DNA from: Caulobacteraceae bacterium UBA3198
GTDB lineage: Bacteria; Pseudomonadota; Alphaproteobacteria; Caulobacterales; Caulobacteraceae
Length of the DNA stretch: 64,000 bases
Assembly (NCBI GenBank): GCA_002363865.1
Contig: DEWY01000002.1
Span: forward strand, 1 to 64,000
Reading direction: 5' to 3'
Shown: piece by piece, positions 52,381-61,489 of the stretch
Numbering within the stretch: the stretch's first letter is position 1
Layout: each line of letters starts with the position of its first letter
Made by a program: the position numbers and the translations under genes
Notes under the pieces: model-generated
What the model was told of the DNA's origin: nothing
Databases searched by the model: none
What the model saw: only the letters and a program-made list of their open reading frames with translations

Positions 52381-53585
52381 GCCGGGACCTCGGCGCGGGG
52401 CCGGGCGTCGGCGCTCATCGCCTTCCAGGTCTGCTGATAGCGCGGCGTCAGCCAGCGGTTGAAGGCGATCTGGGCGCCCTCCTGCCAGGAATAGCGGCCC
52501 CGGATGGCGAAGCGTGAGCGCAGGCCCGCCTGCACCAGGCCGTCCACATGCAGGTCCTGGGCGATGATGGCGCTGGCCGCGGCCATGTTCATGGCCAGCT
52601 TGTGCTCAAACGCCGGGTCCTGCATGGCGCCGGGCGCAAACAGGAGGCCGGTGTCCATCTCATGGGTTTCAGGCCCGTCGGCCCGGACGATCAGATAGAT
52701 CACCATGTCGCTGGTCACCACCAGGGACAGGGTCGGCGGGATGTTGGCGAAGGTCATCCGGCTGCGGTCCACCTCGGTCAGCTTGGGGAAGACCGGCAGC
52801 AGGGCCTTTTGCGTCACGTTGAAGCTGGCGTCGGGATGCAGGGTGCCGTTGAACCGCAGATAGCCGGCCGCGCCTTCGGCGGCTTCGGGAAAGACCGACT
52901 GGGCGCTGGGGACGAAGTCGTGCAGCGGCCCCTGGTGCAGACGGCTGGCGTGGTAGCCGTCATTGTTGTTCTCGAACATCACCTTCCAGTTCCAGGGGAG
53001 CTTGGCGGCGGGGTCGGGCCGGGGTCCCTCGGCATGGGAGAGGTCGTAGCCGGCCAGGGCGGCCTCGATCTCGGTCAGGCGCGGCGCCAGCGGGGCGGCG
53101 TCCAGGTCGAAATTCACGAAGACGAAGCCCAGCCACACCTCGACCTTGAACCTCGGCAGGGCGACCTTCTTCTTGTCGAAGCCGCAGGTCTGCTCCATGG
53201 CCGGCGCATTCACCAGCTTGCCGTCCAGGCCATAGGTCCAGTGATGGTAGGGGCAGACGAAGCCGCGGGTGTTGCCGTGGCCCTCGGCCACCAGCATGGC
53301 CCGGTGTTGGCAGACCGAACTCATGGCCACCAGCTCGTTCTTGCGCGTGCGGGCCACCACGATGGGCTCGCCGATGATCGAGGTGGTGAAATAGTCCCCG
53401 GGCGTCATCACCCAGGACTCGCGGCCCACGCAGAGCCATTCGTGGTTGAACACCGCCTCCTTCTCGAACTCATAGAAGCCGGCGTCGACGTAGCAGGCCG
53501 GCGGCAGGGTCTCGGCGGTCTCAAACCCCTCCATGGAGGTGGACAGCCCGTCGAAGAAGGCGTCGTTCAGGAGGTGCGCGCGCAT
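52377..53585 (-). CDS. Rieske-type aromatic ring-hydroxylating oxygenase, large subunit
   Basis: The 402-residue protein has a Rieske [2Fe-2S] site (CQHRAM and CPYHHW, residues about 93-115) and a mononuclear iron site (MFENNNDGYHASRLHQ). It should add oxygen to an aromatic ring or remove a methyl or amine group. No small subunit or ferredoxin gene is adjacent, so it may work as a homotrimer with an unlinked reductase. ATG 53585 follows GAGGG; the longer frame upstream is not protein-like. It is the first gene of the operon with LigB, amidase and AraC. Confidence 0.9.
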   Translation of the reverse strand: MRAHLLNDAFFDGLSTSMEGFETAETLPPACYVDAGFYEFEKEAVFNHEWLCVGRESWVMTPGDYFTTSIIGEPIVVARTRKNELVAMSSVCQHRAMLVAEGHGNTRGFVCPYHHWTYGLDGKLVNAPAMEQTCGFDKKKVALPRFKVEVWLGFVFVNFDLDAAPLAPRLTEIEAALAGYDLSHAEGPRPDPAAKLPWNWKVMFENNNDGYHASRLHQGPLHDFVPSAQSVFPEAAEGAAGYLRFNGTLHPDASFNVTQKALLPVFPKLTEVDRSRMTFANIPPTLSLVVTSDMVIYLIVRADGPETHEMDTGLLFAPGAMQDPAFEHKLAMNMAAASAIIAQDLHVDGLVQAGLRSRFAIRGRYSWQEGAQIAFNRWLTPRYQQTWKAMSADARPRAEVPA

Positions 53586-53731
53586 GCTTTTAGACCCTCG
53601 GCTTCCGGTTCGGTCGAGGCCTTGACGGTAGGCGCCACGGTGGGGGCGGTCTTGCACCAGCGCGCACGAGAACTTGGCCGGCCAGCGGTCAAAGCGCCTG
53701 ATCGCCTCCTTTGCAGGCGGCGGTGATCAGG

Positions 53732-53743
53732 GGCTGATCAGCC
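53732..53743. promoter_or_regulatory. Palindromic operator candidate between divergent operons
   Basis: GGCTGATCAGCC (53732-53743) is a perfect 12-bp palindrome. A second TGATCA lies 11 bp upstream at 53724-53729, and GGCGG/CCGCC flanks the pair. It sits in the 264-bp gap between the Rieske gene and the TauD gene, where a regulator of both should bind. I see nothing else definite in this gap. Confidence 0.4.
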
Positions 53744-53849
53744 GCCCAACCGCCGGCTCGGGCGCTGGCAAGCAAATGTGCGCGGATGGACAAGACCGCC
53801 GCGCCCCTGCCCGGCTAAGGTCGTTGCCACACAGCCGGAGCCAGCGCCG

Positions 53850-54704
53850 ATGACCACCGCCGTCCAACTCAAGACCCGCGAGCTGAAGCCCGGCTTCGGC
53901 GCCGAGATCCTCGATGTGGACCTCGCCCAGGCCGACGCCGACACCCTGGCCGGGGTGGTCGACACCTTCCACCGGCACGGCGCCATCCTGCTGCGCGGCC
54001 AGGACATGACGCCCGCCCAGCTGGTGGAGTTCGTGGCCCTGTTCGGCGAGCCCGAGGACCACACCCAGAAGCAGTTCACCCTGCCCGGCCACCCGAAGGT
54101 GTTCGTGCTCTCCAACCGCGAGGTGGATGGCAAACCGATCGGCGCGCACAATGACGGCGTCGGCTGGCACACCGACTATTCCTACAAGGCCCAGCCGGTC
54201 ATGTGCACCATGCTCTATGCCGTGGAGGTCCCGGCCGAGGGCTCCGACACCCTGCTGGCCGACGGCTGCGCCGCCTGGAACGCCCTGTCGCCCGAGCGCC
54301 AGAAGGAGCTGGACGGCCTACGCCTGCACCACTCCTATCAGCACTTCATGGCCACCCGGGAGTTCGGCCGCCAGGAGCTGTCGGATGAGCTCAAGCGCGA
54401 CAATCCCGACGTGGAGCACCCCCTGATCCGCACCCACCCGGCCGATGGCCGCAAGGCGCTGTGGCCGTCCACCGGCACGGTGACCGAGGTGGTGGGGATG
54501 GAGAACCCCAAGGGTCTGGAGCTGGTGGACGAGCTGGTGGCGTTCATGACCAGCGAGCCCTTCGTCTTCCGCCACAAGTGGCAGGTGGGCGACATCCTCA
54601 TGTGGGACAACCGCTGCACCCTGCACACCGGCACCCTCTACGACGACACCAAGTATTTCCGGACCATGCATCGCCTGTGGGCCAAGGGCGACGCCCCCTA
54701 CTGA
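53850..54704 (+). CDS. TauD/TfdA-family 2-oxoglutarate dioxygenase
   Basis: The 284-residue iron enzyme uses 2-oxoglutarate and oxygen to hydroxylate a substrate, often releasing sulfonate, ether or amine groups. The iron ligands are H and D in GWHTDYSY, and the distal His in CTLHTGTLYDDTKYF or the following RTMHR; the Arg for 2-oxoglutarate is in FRTMHRLW. GGAG precedes ATG 53850. It is followed after 1 nt by the SDR gene. Confidence 0.88.
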   Translation: MTTAVQLKTRELKPGFGAEILDVDLAQADADTLAGVVDTFHRHGAILLRGQDMTPAQLVEFVALFGEPEDHTQKQFTLPGHPKVFVLSNREVDGKPIGAHNDGVGWHTDYSYKAQPVMCTMLYAVEVPAEGSDTLLADGCAAWNALSPERQKELDGLRLHHSYQHFMATREFGRQELSDELKRDNPDVEHPLIRTHPADGRKALWPSTGTVTEVVGMENPKGLELVDELVAFMTSEPFVFRHKWQVGDILMWDNRCTLHTGTLYDDTKYFRTMHRLWAKGDAPY

Positions 54705-54705
54705 C

Positions 54706-55539
54706 ATGACACGCACCTGGTTCATCACCGGCGTCAGCGGCGGCCTCGGCCGCGCGCTCGCCCTCGCCGCGCTGGACGCCGGCGACATCGTGGCCGGCAC
54801 GGTCCGCAAGGCCGCCGACCGCGACGCCTTATCCGCCTTGGGGCCGAACGCCCACGGCTTTGTCGCCGATGTCACCGATGAGGCCGCCGTCGCCGCCGCG
54901 GTGGCCGGCGCCGAGGCGCTGTCCGGCGGGATCGACATCCTGGTCAACAATGCCGGCTACGGCCTCACCGGCGCGGTGGAGGAGACCAGCCTGGATGAGG
55001 CCCGCGCCCAGTTCGAGGCCAATGTCTTCGGCCCCCTGGCCGTGCTGCGCGCCGCCCTGCCCGGGATGCGCGCCCGGCGCTGCGGCCACGTGATCAACAT
55101 CACCTCGGTCAGCGGCCTGGCCGCCTGGTCGGGGACGGGGATCTACTGCGCCAGCAAGTTCGCCCTGGAAGGCCTGGGCGAGGCCCTGGCCCAGGAGGTG
55201 GCGCCGCTGGGGATCAAGGTCACCAATGTGGCGCCCGGCGGCCTGCGCACCGACTATGCCGGCCGCTCGCTGACCCGCGCGAGCGAGGTGATCGCCGACT
55301 ATGCCGACACCGCCCACATGGCGCCCAAGCTGCTGGCGCAATACGCCGGCCAGGAAAGCGGCGACCCGGCGAGGGCCGCGGCCGCCATCCTCAAGATCGC
55401 GGGCGCCGACGACGCGCCCCTGCACCTGCTGCTGGGCGAAGACGCCCTGCACTACGCCATGCGCAAGATGGGCCAGATGACCACCGAGATCGGCGACTGG
55501 GCCGGCCTCTCCACCAGCATCGGCTTCCCCAAGACCTGA
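54706..55539 (+). CDS. Short-chain dehydrogenase/reductase
   Basis: This classical SDR oxidoreductase has TGVSGGLGRALA for nucleotide binding, NNAGYG, the catalytic Ser in ITSVSGLAAW and YxxxK in YCASKFALEGL. The 277-residue length and C-terminal part resemble the oxidoreductase group that acts on ketones or alcohols. It starts one base after the TauD gene, so it probably oxidises or reduces the TauD product. Confidence 0.88.
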   Translation: MTRTWFITGVSGGLGRALALAALDAGDIVAGTVRKAADRDALSALGPNAHGFVADVTDEAAVAAAVAGAEALSGGIDILVNNAGYGLTGAVEETSLDEARAQFEANVFGPLAVLRAALPGMRARRCGHVINITSVSGLAAWSGTGIYCASKFALEGLGEALAQEVAPLGIKVTNVAPGGLRTDYAGRSLTRASEVIADYADTAHMAPKLLAQYAGQESGDPARAAAAILKIAGADDAPLHLLLGEDALHYAMRKMGQMTTEIGDWAGLSTSIGFPKT

Positions 55540-55566
55540 CGGGCATCCCCTTGACCGTCAGCCCCT

Positions 55567-55598
55567 CCCCGCCGCGGCCGCCGCTGGCTGCGGCGGGG
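55567..55598. terminator. GC-rich hairpin after the SDR gene
   Basis: CCCCGCCGC (55567-55575) pairs with GCGGCGGGG (55590-55598) between the convergent SDR and AlbA_2-type genes; a further CCCCTC/GAGGGG pair lies outside. It may serve both directions. Confidence 0.5.
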
Positions 55599-55632
55599 GG
55601 TTCGAGGGGGAGAGGCGGCATGAGATGGTCAG

Positions 55633-56961
55633 CTATAAGCGGGTCCAGTTGGCCTGTTCGCTGCGAACGAGCTCAGCACTGAGCCCAGTCCAGTCGAGAG
55701 CACGCGCAACTCGGCCACCCAGGGCTTCGACAATCTCGGGGAGCTTCTCGCCTAAATCTATCACGGGCCACGACCCGGATGTTACCACGGCGTCAGCCGT
55801 AGATTGTCGGGTGTGGAATGGCAGGCCGGTTTGGGTAGCCAGCTTTCGCCCACGCAGCCCCTTCCACTCACATCGAAACTCGACACGCAACGGGGTCGAG
55901 AACTTCGCGCTGAACGCTTCCGCGTGACGCACCAACTCCCCCAGCGTCCTAGTCAGAATTTTGGGGTCAAGAGTCGTCTTTGGCACTCGGCCGAAATCCG
56001 CCGTGTCTTCCCAGTACTCCCTAATGACCGTGGCAAATCCGGTTGTGGTAACCCGCCAAAAGTCCAGTCCCAACGAGCGATCAGGAAGGACTAAATCAGT
56101 CTGCAGAAAATCGTCTTCCCCAAACGAGGGGTCGTTCTCCCAGCTCGGCGACATCGACTCAGAATTGAAGACATAGAATAGGCTCCAGCCAGAGCGGACA
56201 TACTGATCGACCTCCGAAGCAACAATACTAAGCAAATGCTCAAATTTATCGAACGGCAATCGTTCTAAATCTTCGGTCAGTATCCGATAGCTAAGCTGAA
56301 TACGACACGTTTTGACTGGAGCACGTAGGTTTTGGTCGTTGGCGCGCTGCGCGTAAGCTTTGTCTGCAGCTTCTGCCCACAGCCGCAACAGATCTTCTTG
56401 TGCCTGCTTAGGCTGCGGAACGCGCTCAGATAGAGCGGCAGCGATTGCTGCTAAGATCGCGCTCCGGTCATGCAAAGCACAACGATGGATCACGTCGCGC
56501 CAATCGGCGGCCGTTTGAATGGGACTGCTCTCCGGTCCAGGCTTGCGGAGATAGTGGACGCCGGCGTGTATGCCCACGATCTTTCCATTGACCTCAGGAC
56601 CATTACGTTTGGCACATATCGGAGTGAGGCCGTGGGTCGGCACTTGAATAATGGGATGTTCGATGCCGAGCTTTGACTTCGTCCGCATCACGTCACAGTG
56701 CACAGGCGGCTCGAGGTATTTTTTAACAATTGCAGCTACCGCATCATGGTCTAGCGCGAAGCTTGCGGGCGGAGGACCGCTACTGGTCCCGTCGTCGTTT
56801 ATTCCGAATACGATCGAGCCGCCGCCAAAATTAGAGATTGCCGAAATATGGCGGGCGAGGTCCGCAGGGACCTTCTTGTCTGTTAGGTCGAGCCAGCTTT
56901 TATACTCGACATTTAGCCGCTCAACTGGATCGTCTACGAGTTCAGCAAGTTCATCAGCCAT
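55633..56961 (-). CDS. AlbA_2/Schlafen-type DNA-binding domain protein
   Basis: The N-terminal 150 residues match the AlbA_2 (Schlafen) domain: ERLNVEYKSWLDLTDKK, ISAISNFGGGSIVFGINDDGT, then a long segment with YLRKPGPESSPIQ. The C-terminal 290 residues (WRDVIHRCALHDRSAIL ... WSLFYVFNSES ... REYWEDTADF) are of unknown fold. Base composition is clearly lower in GC than the genes on both sides, with many A/T third positions, so it was probably acquired. Such proteins are sometimes part of phage defence; no partner gene is visible. It interrupts an otherwise catabolic cluster. Confidence 0.72.
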   Translation of the reverse strand: MADELAELVDDPVERLNVEYKSWLDLTDKKVPADLARHISAISNFGGGSIVFGINDDGTSSGPPPASFALDHDAVAAIVKKYLEPPVHCDVMRTKSKLGIEHPIIQVPTHGLTPICAKRNGPEVNGKIVGIHAGVHYLRKPGPESSPIQTAADWRDVIHRCALHDRSAILAAIAAALSERVPQPKQAQEDLLRLWAEAADKAYAQRANDQNLRAPVKTCRIQLSYRILTEDLERLPFDKFEHLLSIVASEVDQYVRSGWSLFYVFNSESMSPSWENDPSFGEDDFLQTDLVLPDRSLGLDFWRVTTTGFATVIREYWEDTADFGRVPKTTLDPKILTRTLGELVRHAEAFSAKFSTPLRVEFRCEWKGLRGRKLATQTGLPFHTRQSTADAVVTSGSWPVIDLGEKLPEIVEALGGRVARALDWTGLSAELVRSEQANWTRL

Positions 56962-57029
56962 CGGCTGAGGTTGCCGTCACAGAGCACCGAAGACAACCCG
57001 CAAACGACAATCGGCGCGCGCCCTCCCCC

Positions 57030-57842
57030 TCAAAACGGCTTATCCCCCGCCACCGTGACCCGGAACCCTGACCGCACATCCGGGAAATAGTCCCAGATGG
57101 CCTGGTGCCAGGTGCAGCGGTTGTCCCAGAAGGCCACCGAGTTGGGGCGCCAGCGGAAGCGGACCTGGTAGTTGGGGTTCATGCAGTGGACGTAGAGGAA
57201 GTTCAGGATCGCCGCGCTCTCCTCGTCGGCCAGGCCCTCGATATGGGTGGTGTAGGACGGGTTGACGAAGATCAGCTTCTTCCCCGTCACCGGATGGGTG
57301 CGGACCACCGGATGGACCGAGCGGTTGTATTTCCGGTCCAGGTCCGGGAAGAGCTTCTGATAGACCGGGTTGGCGTCGTGAACGGCGCGCAGCCCCTCCA
57401 GATAGACCTTCATCCGCTCCGACAGGCTGTCATAGGCCGCGTACATCGAGGCGAAGACGGTGTCGCCACCGCTCTCGGGCACGACCGGCATGTAGAGGAT
57501 CGAGCCCAGCGGCGGCTCGGGATCACACGTCAGGTCGGAGTGCCAGTTCTCGCCGGCCACGAACTTGGAGTCCGCATCGGCGTGGATGGCGACGATCTCC
57601 GGATGGCCCTCGATGCCGGGGATGGCGGAGTGGATGGCCAGTTCGCCGAACAATCGGCCGACCGCCTTGTGGGCGTCGTGGTCCATCTCCTGATCGCGGA
57701 AGAACAGCACCTGATGACTGGCCAGGGCCTCGCGCAGCTCGGCGGTCTGTCGGTTGCTGAGCGGCTTGCCGAGATCGAGCCCGAACACCTCAGCGCCGAT
57801 CCGGCGGGTCATCGGCTTCACGTCCAGAACTTCGTATCCCAT
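57030..57842 (-). CDS. Second TauD/TfdA-family dioxygenase
   Basis: The 270-residue iron/2-oxoglutarate enzyme has the ligands H and D in ENWHSDLTCDPEPPLGSILYM and the distal His in WDNRCTWHQAIWDYFPDVRSGFRVTVAG, whose Arg binds 2-oxoglutarate. It differs strongly from the TauD protein at 53850-54704, so it is not a recent duplicate. It is the last gene of the operon that begins with the MFS transporter, 12 nt after the flavin reductase. Confidence 0.9.
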   Translation of the reverse strand: MGYEVLDVKPMTRRIGAEVFGLDLGKPLSNRQTAELREALASHQVLFFRDQEMDHDAHKAVGRLFGELAIHSAIPGIEGHPEIVAIHADADSKFVAGENWHSDLTCDPEPPLGSILYMPVVPESGGDTVFASMYAAYDSLSERMKVYLEGLRAVHDANPVYQKLFPDLDRKYNRSVHPVVRTHPVTGKKLIFVNPSYTTHIEGLADEESAAILNFLYVHCMNPNYQVRFRWRPNSVAFWDNRCTWHQAIWDYFPDVRSGFRVTVAGDKPF

Positions 57843-57854
57843 GGTCTTTGACCT

Positions 57855-58373
57855 TTAGTCCTCTGGGCCCAGGAACCGGCCCTGGCTGTAGATGAGGGGA
57901 TCGCCGGGGGTCGCCTGGATGTTCAGGCCCCGGCCGATCAGGATGTCGTGGTCGCCGGCCGCGTGCAGGGAGTGCAGCCGACAGTCGATGCTGGCCAGGG
58001 CGCCGGTGATCTGCGGATCGCCCAGGACGCCCGGGGTGATCGCCACGCCCGCGAACCGGTCGGTGGCGCCGGGGCCGGCGAACAGGCGGGCCAGCCCCCC
58101 CTGACCGGCGGCCAGGATGTTGATGCAGAAGTGACCCGACCGTTTCACCGCCGCCCGGGTGCGGCTCTTGTGGTCCAGGCAGACCAGCAGCAGGGGCGGA
58201 TCCAGCGAGACCGAGGAAAACGCGCTGACCGTGGTGCCCACGGGCTGGCCGTCCTCCCCTTGCGTCGTGACGATGACCACGCCGCTGGCGAAGGCGCCCA
58301 TGGCCGCGCGCCAGGCGGGCGCGTCAAAGGGCGCGCTGATCGCAAGGTCGCCGAAGCTTGTCGCCTGTCCCAT
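57855..58373 (-). CDS. Flavin reductase (RutF/HpaC-like)
   Basis: The 172-residue enzyme reduces FMN or FAD with NAD(P)H and would feed the flavin monooxygenase encoded two genes upstream. Typical segments are FASGVVIVTTQGEDGQPVGTTVSAFSSVSLDPPLLLVCLDHKSRT, SGHFCINILAAGQ, and the late HSLHAAGDHDILIGRG. ATG overlaps the M20 stop by one base (TGATG); the longer upstream frame is a shadow. Confidence 0.9.
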   Translation of the reverse strand: MGQATSFGDLAISAPFDAPAWRAAMGAFASGVVIVTTQGEDGQPVGTTVSAFSSVSLDPPLLLVCLDHKSRTRAAVKRSGHFCINILAAGQGGLARLFAGPGATDRFAGVAITPGVLGDPQITGALASIDCRLHSLHAAGDHDILIGRGLNIQATPGDPLIYSQGRFLGPED

Positions 58374-59755
58374 CAGGACTTCCCGAACGGGTTGTCGCCA
58401 TAGACCGGCGCAGGGCCTGACCGCGCCTCCGCAGTCTCGGCCCGACCGCAGATGGCCAGGGCCGTCAGGGCATAGACCAGCGCGCTGTCGGTCAGGTCCT
58501 TCGGGCTCGGCCGCCAGCGCTTGAAGCCGGTGGTGATGGCCGGAATCCGCTGCATGTTGAACACGTTGTGGTCGCGCCACATGCTGGAATAGACCGGGGC
58601 TGCCCGCTGCACCGGATGGCCCAGGGACAGACGGGTGGCGGCGTCGACGGCGCCCACCAGGGGGGCGACCTCGCCCGCATCGGCCTCGAAGCCGTGGCGG
58701 ACCACGACCGGCTCGATATCCACCTCGCCGAGCCCTGCGGCCCGCACCATGCGCTCAAGCGAATGCTGCAGATCAGCGATGCGCTGGCGGGGGTTCAGGC
58801 CCACCTCCAGATAGAGGTTTACGAGCTCCGTCCCAGCCCCGAAGGCGTAGGGAACGCCCCCGCGCACCGAAGCGATCTGCGCCTTGGGCAGGGCTACGCC
58901 GCCGGCGCTCTCATAGGCGCTGTCGGCCTCGTACTGGCGGCTCCACTGATGGATCGCGTCGGTCAGCGCGCCCAGCCGGTAGATCGGATTGGGATGGTCG
59001 CCGGACTTCTCCGGCTGGGTCAGCAGCGGGGTGAACACGCCCTCCCCCCACAGCCTGATCCGGAACACCGCATAGCCGCAGCCAACCCAGGTGAGGCCGA
59101 AGTCACAGCCCTCGGCGGCGATGGCGTAGTCGGGCGCCACGCCCCCGTGGTGGAATAGGTAATGGGCGCCGATGTCCTTGCCCATATAGGCCACGCCCTT
59201 GTGCTCCTCGATGGGCTCAGGCCCGATCTCGCCGGGGCAGGCGGTCAGATAGAGCTTGCCGGCCAGGTCGTAGCCCGCGGTCTTCAGGGCCTTGGCCGCG
59301 ATCAGGAAGCAGCTCATCGGCCCCCGGTCGTTGGCGATGGGATAGCCATAGAGGACCCCGTCCTGGAGCCAGCACTTCTCCCACTCCGGATTGTCCAGGG
59401 TCTCGGGCCGGTACTTGTAGGCGTCGAGGTCGGGGTTCCAGGTGGGCGCCTCGGTGTCCAGGTGCGCGGTGAACAGCAGGTTCTTGCCCTCGCCGGCCCC
59501 GCCATAGGTCCCGATGATGTTGTTGCGCTCCGGCGTCGCGCCGACCCGGCGGGGATTGAAGCCCTCGCGCTTCATCCAGTCGTGGACGAACTCGCCGGCG
59601 GCGAACTCGTGGCCGGCGGGGCTTGGAATATTGCCCAGCTCCAGGGCCAGCTCGACGATCTCGGTCTCGCTGATCGCCGCGGCGATGGCGGCGCGGTCGG
59701 CGTCGGTGACGGCGAACGGCGCCTGGGCGCCGGGCAGTTGAAATCCATCGGCCAT
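58373..59755 (-). CDS. M20-family metallo-amidohydrolase
   Basis: The 460-residue protein resembles M20 peptidases/deacylases (ArgE/DapE/carboxypeptidase G2). Metal ligands are likely HLDTEAPTW (HxD), the Asp in NDRGPMSCFLIAAKAL, the Glu in CPGEIGPEPIEEH, and a late His near MWRDHNVFNM. It should hydrolyse an N-acyl or N-carbamoyl bond. It is coupled by one-base overlaps to the cysteine hydrolase before it and the flavin reductase after it. Confidence 0.86.
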   Translation of the reverse strand: MADGFQLPGAQAPFAVTDADRAAIAAAISETEIVELALELGNIPSPAGHEFAAGEFVHDWMKREGFNPRRVGATPERNNIIGTYGGAGEGKNLLFTAHLDTEAPTWNPDLDAYKYRPETLDNPEWEKCWLQDGVLYGYPIANDRGPMSCFLIAAKALKTAGYDLAGKLYLTACPGEIGPEPIEEHKGVAYMGKDIGAHYLFHHGGVAPDYAIAAEGCDFGLTWVGCGYAVFRIRLWGEGVFTPLLTQPEKSGDHPNPIYRLGALTDAIHQWSRQYEADSAYESAGGVALPKAQIASVRGGVPYAFGAGTELVNLYLEVGLNPRQRIADLQHSLERMVRAAGLGEVDIEPVVVRHGFEADAGEVAPLVGAVDAATRLSLGHPVQRAAPVYSSMWRDHNVFNMQRIPAITTGFKRWRPSPKDLTDSALVYALTALAICGRAETAEARSGPAPVYGDNPFGKS

Positions 59756-60417
59756 TACGCGGCCTCCTCCCAGGCGGTGATCACCTGGTCGGTCTCGACC
59801 AGGATCGCGCAGTTCAGTTCCAGCGCCTTCAGCGAAGCCTCATGCACGTCCGCCTCATAGGCGGCGCAGGCGTCAGAGGCGACGAAGACATGATAGTCCA
59901 GGTGGAAGGCGTCGCGGACCGTGCAGTCCACGCAGCATTCGGTGGTCAGGCCGGCCACCACCAGGGTGTCGACGCCCAGGCCTTTCAGCACCGCATCGAG
60001 CGGCGCATCGTGGAAGCCGGAATAGCGAGCCTTCTCCACCACCCGTTCGCCCGGCAAGGGCTTGGGGCCATACCAGTCCGAGCCCGCCTCACCCGCCCGG
60101 CAGAGGCCGGAATCTGAGTCCGGGTCGCCGCCCCGGCGGCGCATCCGTTCGCGCCACGAGATGGAGTCGGTCTCCGGCCGGGTGAAGAGCCCGACAAAGA
60201 CCACCGGCGTCCCGACCTTGCGTGCCGCCGCCGCCAGGGCCTCGGCCTTTTCCAAAGCCGGCGGCACGGTGGACAGGTCCACGCCCCACTGGCCCAGGCG
60301 ACCTTCGGGGGCGGCGAAGTCGACCTGCATGTCGATGATCACCAAGGCGGTGCGGGCGGGCGTAATCCAGGCCGCCAGCCCGTCTGTGACCGCTTCAGGC
60401 GCAGCTAGAGCGCTCAT
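59755..60417 (-). CDS. Isochorismatase-fold cysteine hydrolase, RutB-like
   Basis: The 220-residue hydrolase has the catalytic triad of the family: Asp in VIIDMQVDFAAPEG, Lys in VEKARYSGFHDAPLDAVLKGLGV and Cys in AGLTTECCVDCTVRDAF. The block around VEKARYSGF and the overall order resemble RutB, which hydrolyses ureidoacrylate peracid, although nicotinamidase-like or maleamate amidase roles are possible. ATG overlaps the stop of the monooxygenase gene by 4 nt. Confidence 0.87.
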   Translation of the reverse strand: MSALAAPEAVTDGLAAWITPARTALVIIDMQVDFAAPEGRLGQWGVDLSTVPPALEKAEALAAAARKVGTPVVFVGLFTRPETDSISWRERMRRRGGDPDSDSGLCRAGEAGSDWYGPKPLPGERVVEKARYSGFHDAPLDAVLKGLGVDTLVVAGLTTECCVDCTVRDAFHLDYHVFVASDACAAYEADVHEASLKALELNCAILVETDQVITAWEEAA

Positions 60418-61478
60418 GCGAAGGCCGAACGCAGGCCCGGCAGGATCTCGGCGCCGAACATCTGCAGGCCTTCCACATAGTTGGGGAAGATCAGCATCAG
60501 CCCGTCCAGCTGGGCGAACTCCACGAACTCCTGAACCTGTTCGGCGCAGGTGGCCGGCGAGCCCACGGCGGTGTGGGTCATGAAGGCGCCCTGCTGCTTG
60601 GCCACCACGTCCAGCTTGTCGGCCGGCACGCCCCAGCTGCGCAGCATCTCCAGGATGGCGCCCATGTCGACGCCGGTCTTGTAGTGCTCGACCATGGCCT
60701 CGGCCTTCGCGTCGGTCTCCCCGTGCACGATGGTGCACATGGCGTAGGTCTTGATCGACTTGCCGAGGTCGGAGGCGACCTTCTTGGCCCGCAGGCTGTT
60801 GTCGCGGCGCTCCTCGGCCGTGCGGCCGCCGATGAAGCAGATGTCGGCCTCGCGCACCGAGAACTGGAAACCCCGGTCGGACTGGCCAGCACAGATCAGC
60901 TGCGGCCGCGGCCGCGACAGGGGCTGGGGCGAGGACTGGCAGTCACGCATGGTGAAGAAGCGCCCCTCATGGTCGACGCTCTCCTCCTTCCAGAGGCGCT
61001 TGACCACGGCGGTCCATTCCTCGGTGAGCGCGTAGCGGGCGTCGTGGTCGAGGCTGTCGTCCCACATGCCCATCTGGTCGAACTCGGCCCGGTAGGCGCC
61101 GGCCACGATATTCAGGCCCGCCCGCCCGCCGCTGATGTGATCGAGGGTGGAGATCATCTTGGCCGTCACCGCCGGGTTCTGCAGCAGCGGATGGACGGTG
61201 GCCCAGATCTTCACATTCTTGGTGGCCTCGGCGATGCCGGCCATCATGGTCACCGACTCCAGCGAAGAGCCCCAGTGATTGGTGGTCCCGCCAAAGCCCC
61301 GCCACTTGCCCATGGACATGACGAAGTCCATGCCGACCTCGTCGGCGGCGATCGCCGCGGCCCGGTTCTGGGCCCACAGATCGTTGAGCGGCGGCGAGGT
61401 CTCCGAGATGATCCAGCCGCCGTTGGCGACCGGCAGGAAGACGCCGAATTCCTTGTTGGGGGAAGGCTTCTGGAACAT
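60414..61478 (-). CDS. Flavin-dependent monooxygenase of the LLM class, RutA-like
   Basis: The 354-residue protein matches group C flavin monooxygenases and is closest by eye to RutA, which opens the uracil ring. It shows FGVFLPVANGGWIISETSPP, FVMSMGKWRGFGGTTNHWG, LESVTMMAGIAEATKNVKIWATVHPLLQNPAVTAKMISTLDHISGGRAGLNIVAG, and RPQLICAGQSDRGFQF. It would need reduced FMN from the RutF-like reductase in the same operon. RutC, RutD and RutE homologues are absent, so the substrate is likely not uracil. Confidence 0.88.
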   Translation of the reverse strand: MFQKPSPNKEFGVFLPVANGGWIISETSPPLNDLWAQNRAAAIAADEVGMDFVMSMGKWRGFGGTTNHWGSSLESVTMMAGIAEATKNVKIWATVHPLLQNPAVTAKMISTLDHISGGRAGLNIVAGAYRAEFDQMGMWDDSLDHDARYALTEEWTAVVKRLWKEESVDHEGRFFTMRDCQSSPQPLSRPRPQLICAGQSDRGFQFSVREADICFIGGRTAEERRDNSLRAKKVASDLGKSIKTYAMCTIVHGETDAKAEAMVEHYKTGVDMGAILEMLRSWGVPADKLDVVAKQQGAFMTHTAVGSPATCAEQVQEFVEFAQLDGLMLIFPNYVEGLQMFGAEILPGLRSAFA

Positions 61479-61489
61479 GGGGGTACGCC

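Noticed and set aside
60414..61478. True uracil-degrading rut operon
   Set aside because: RutC, RutD, RutE and the RutG permease are missing, and M20, TauD and MFS genes stand in their place.
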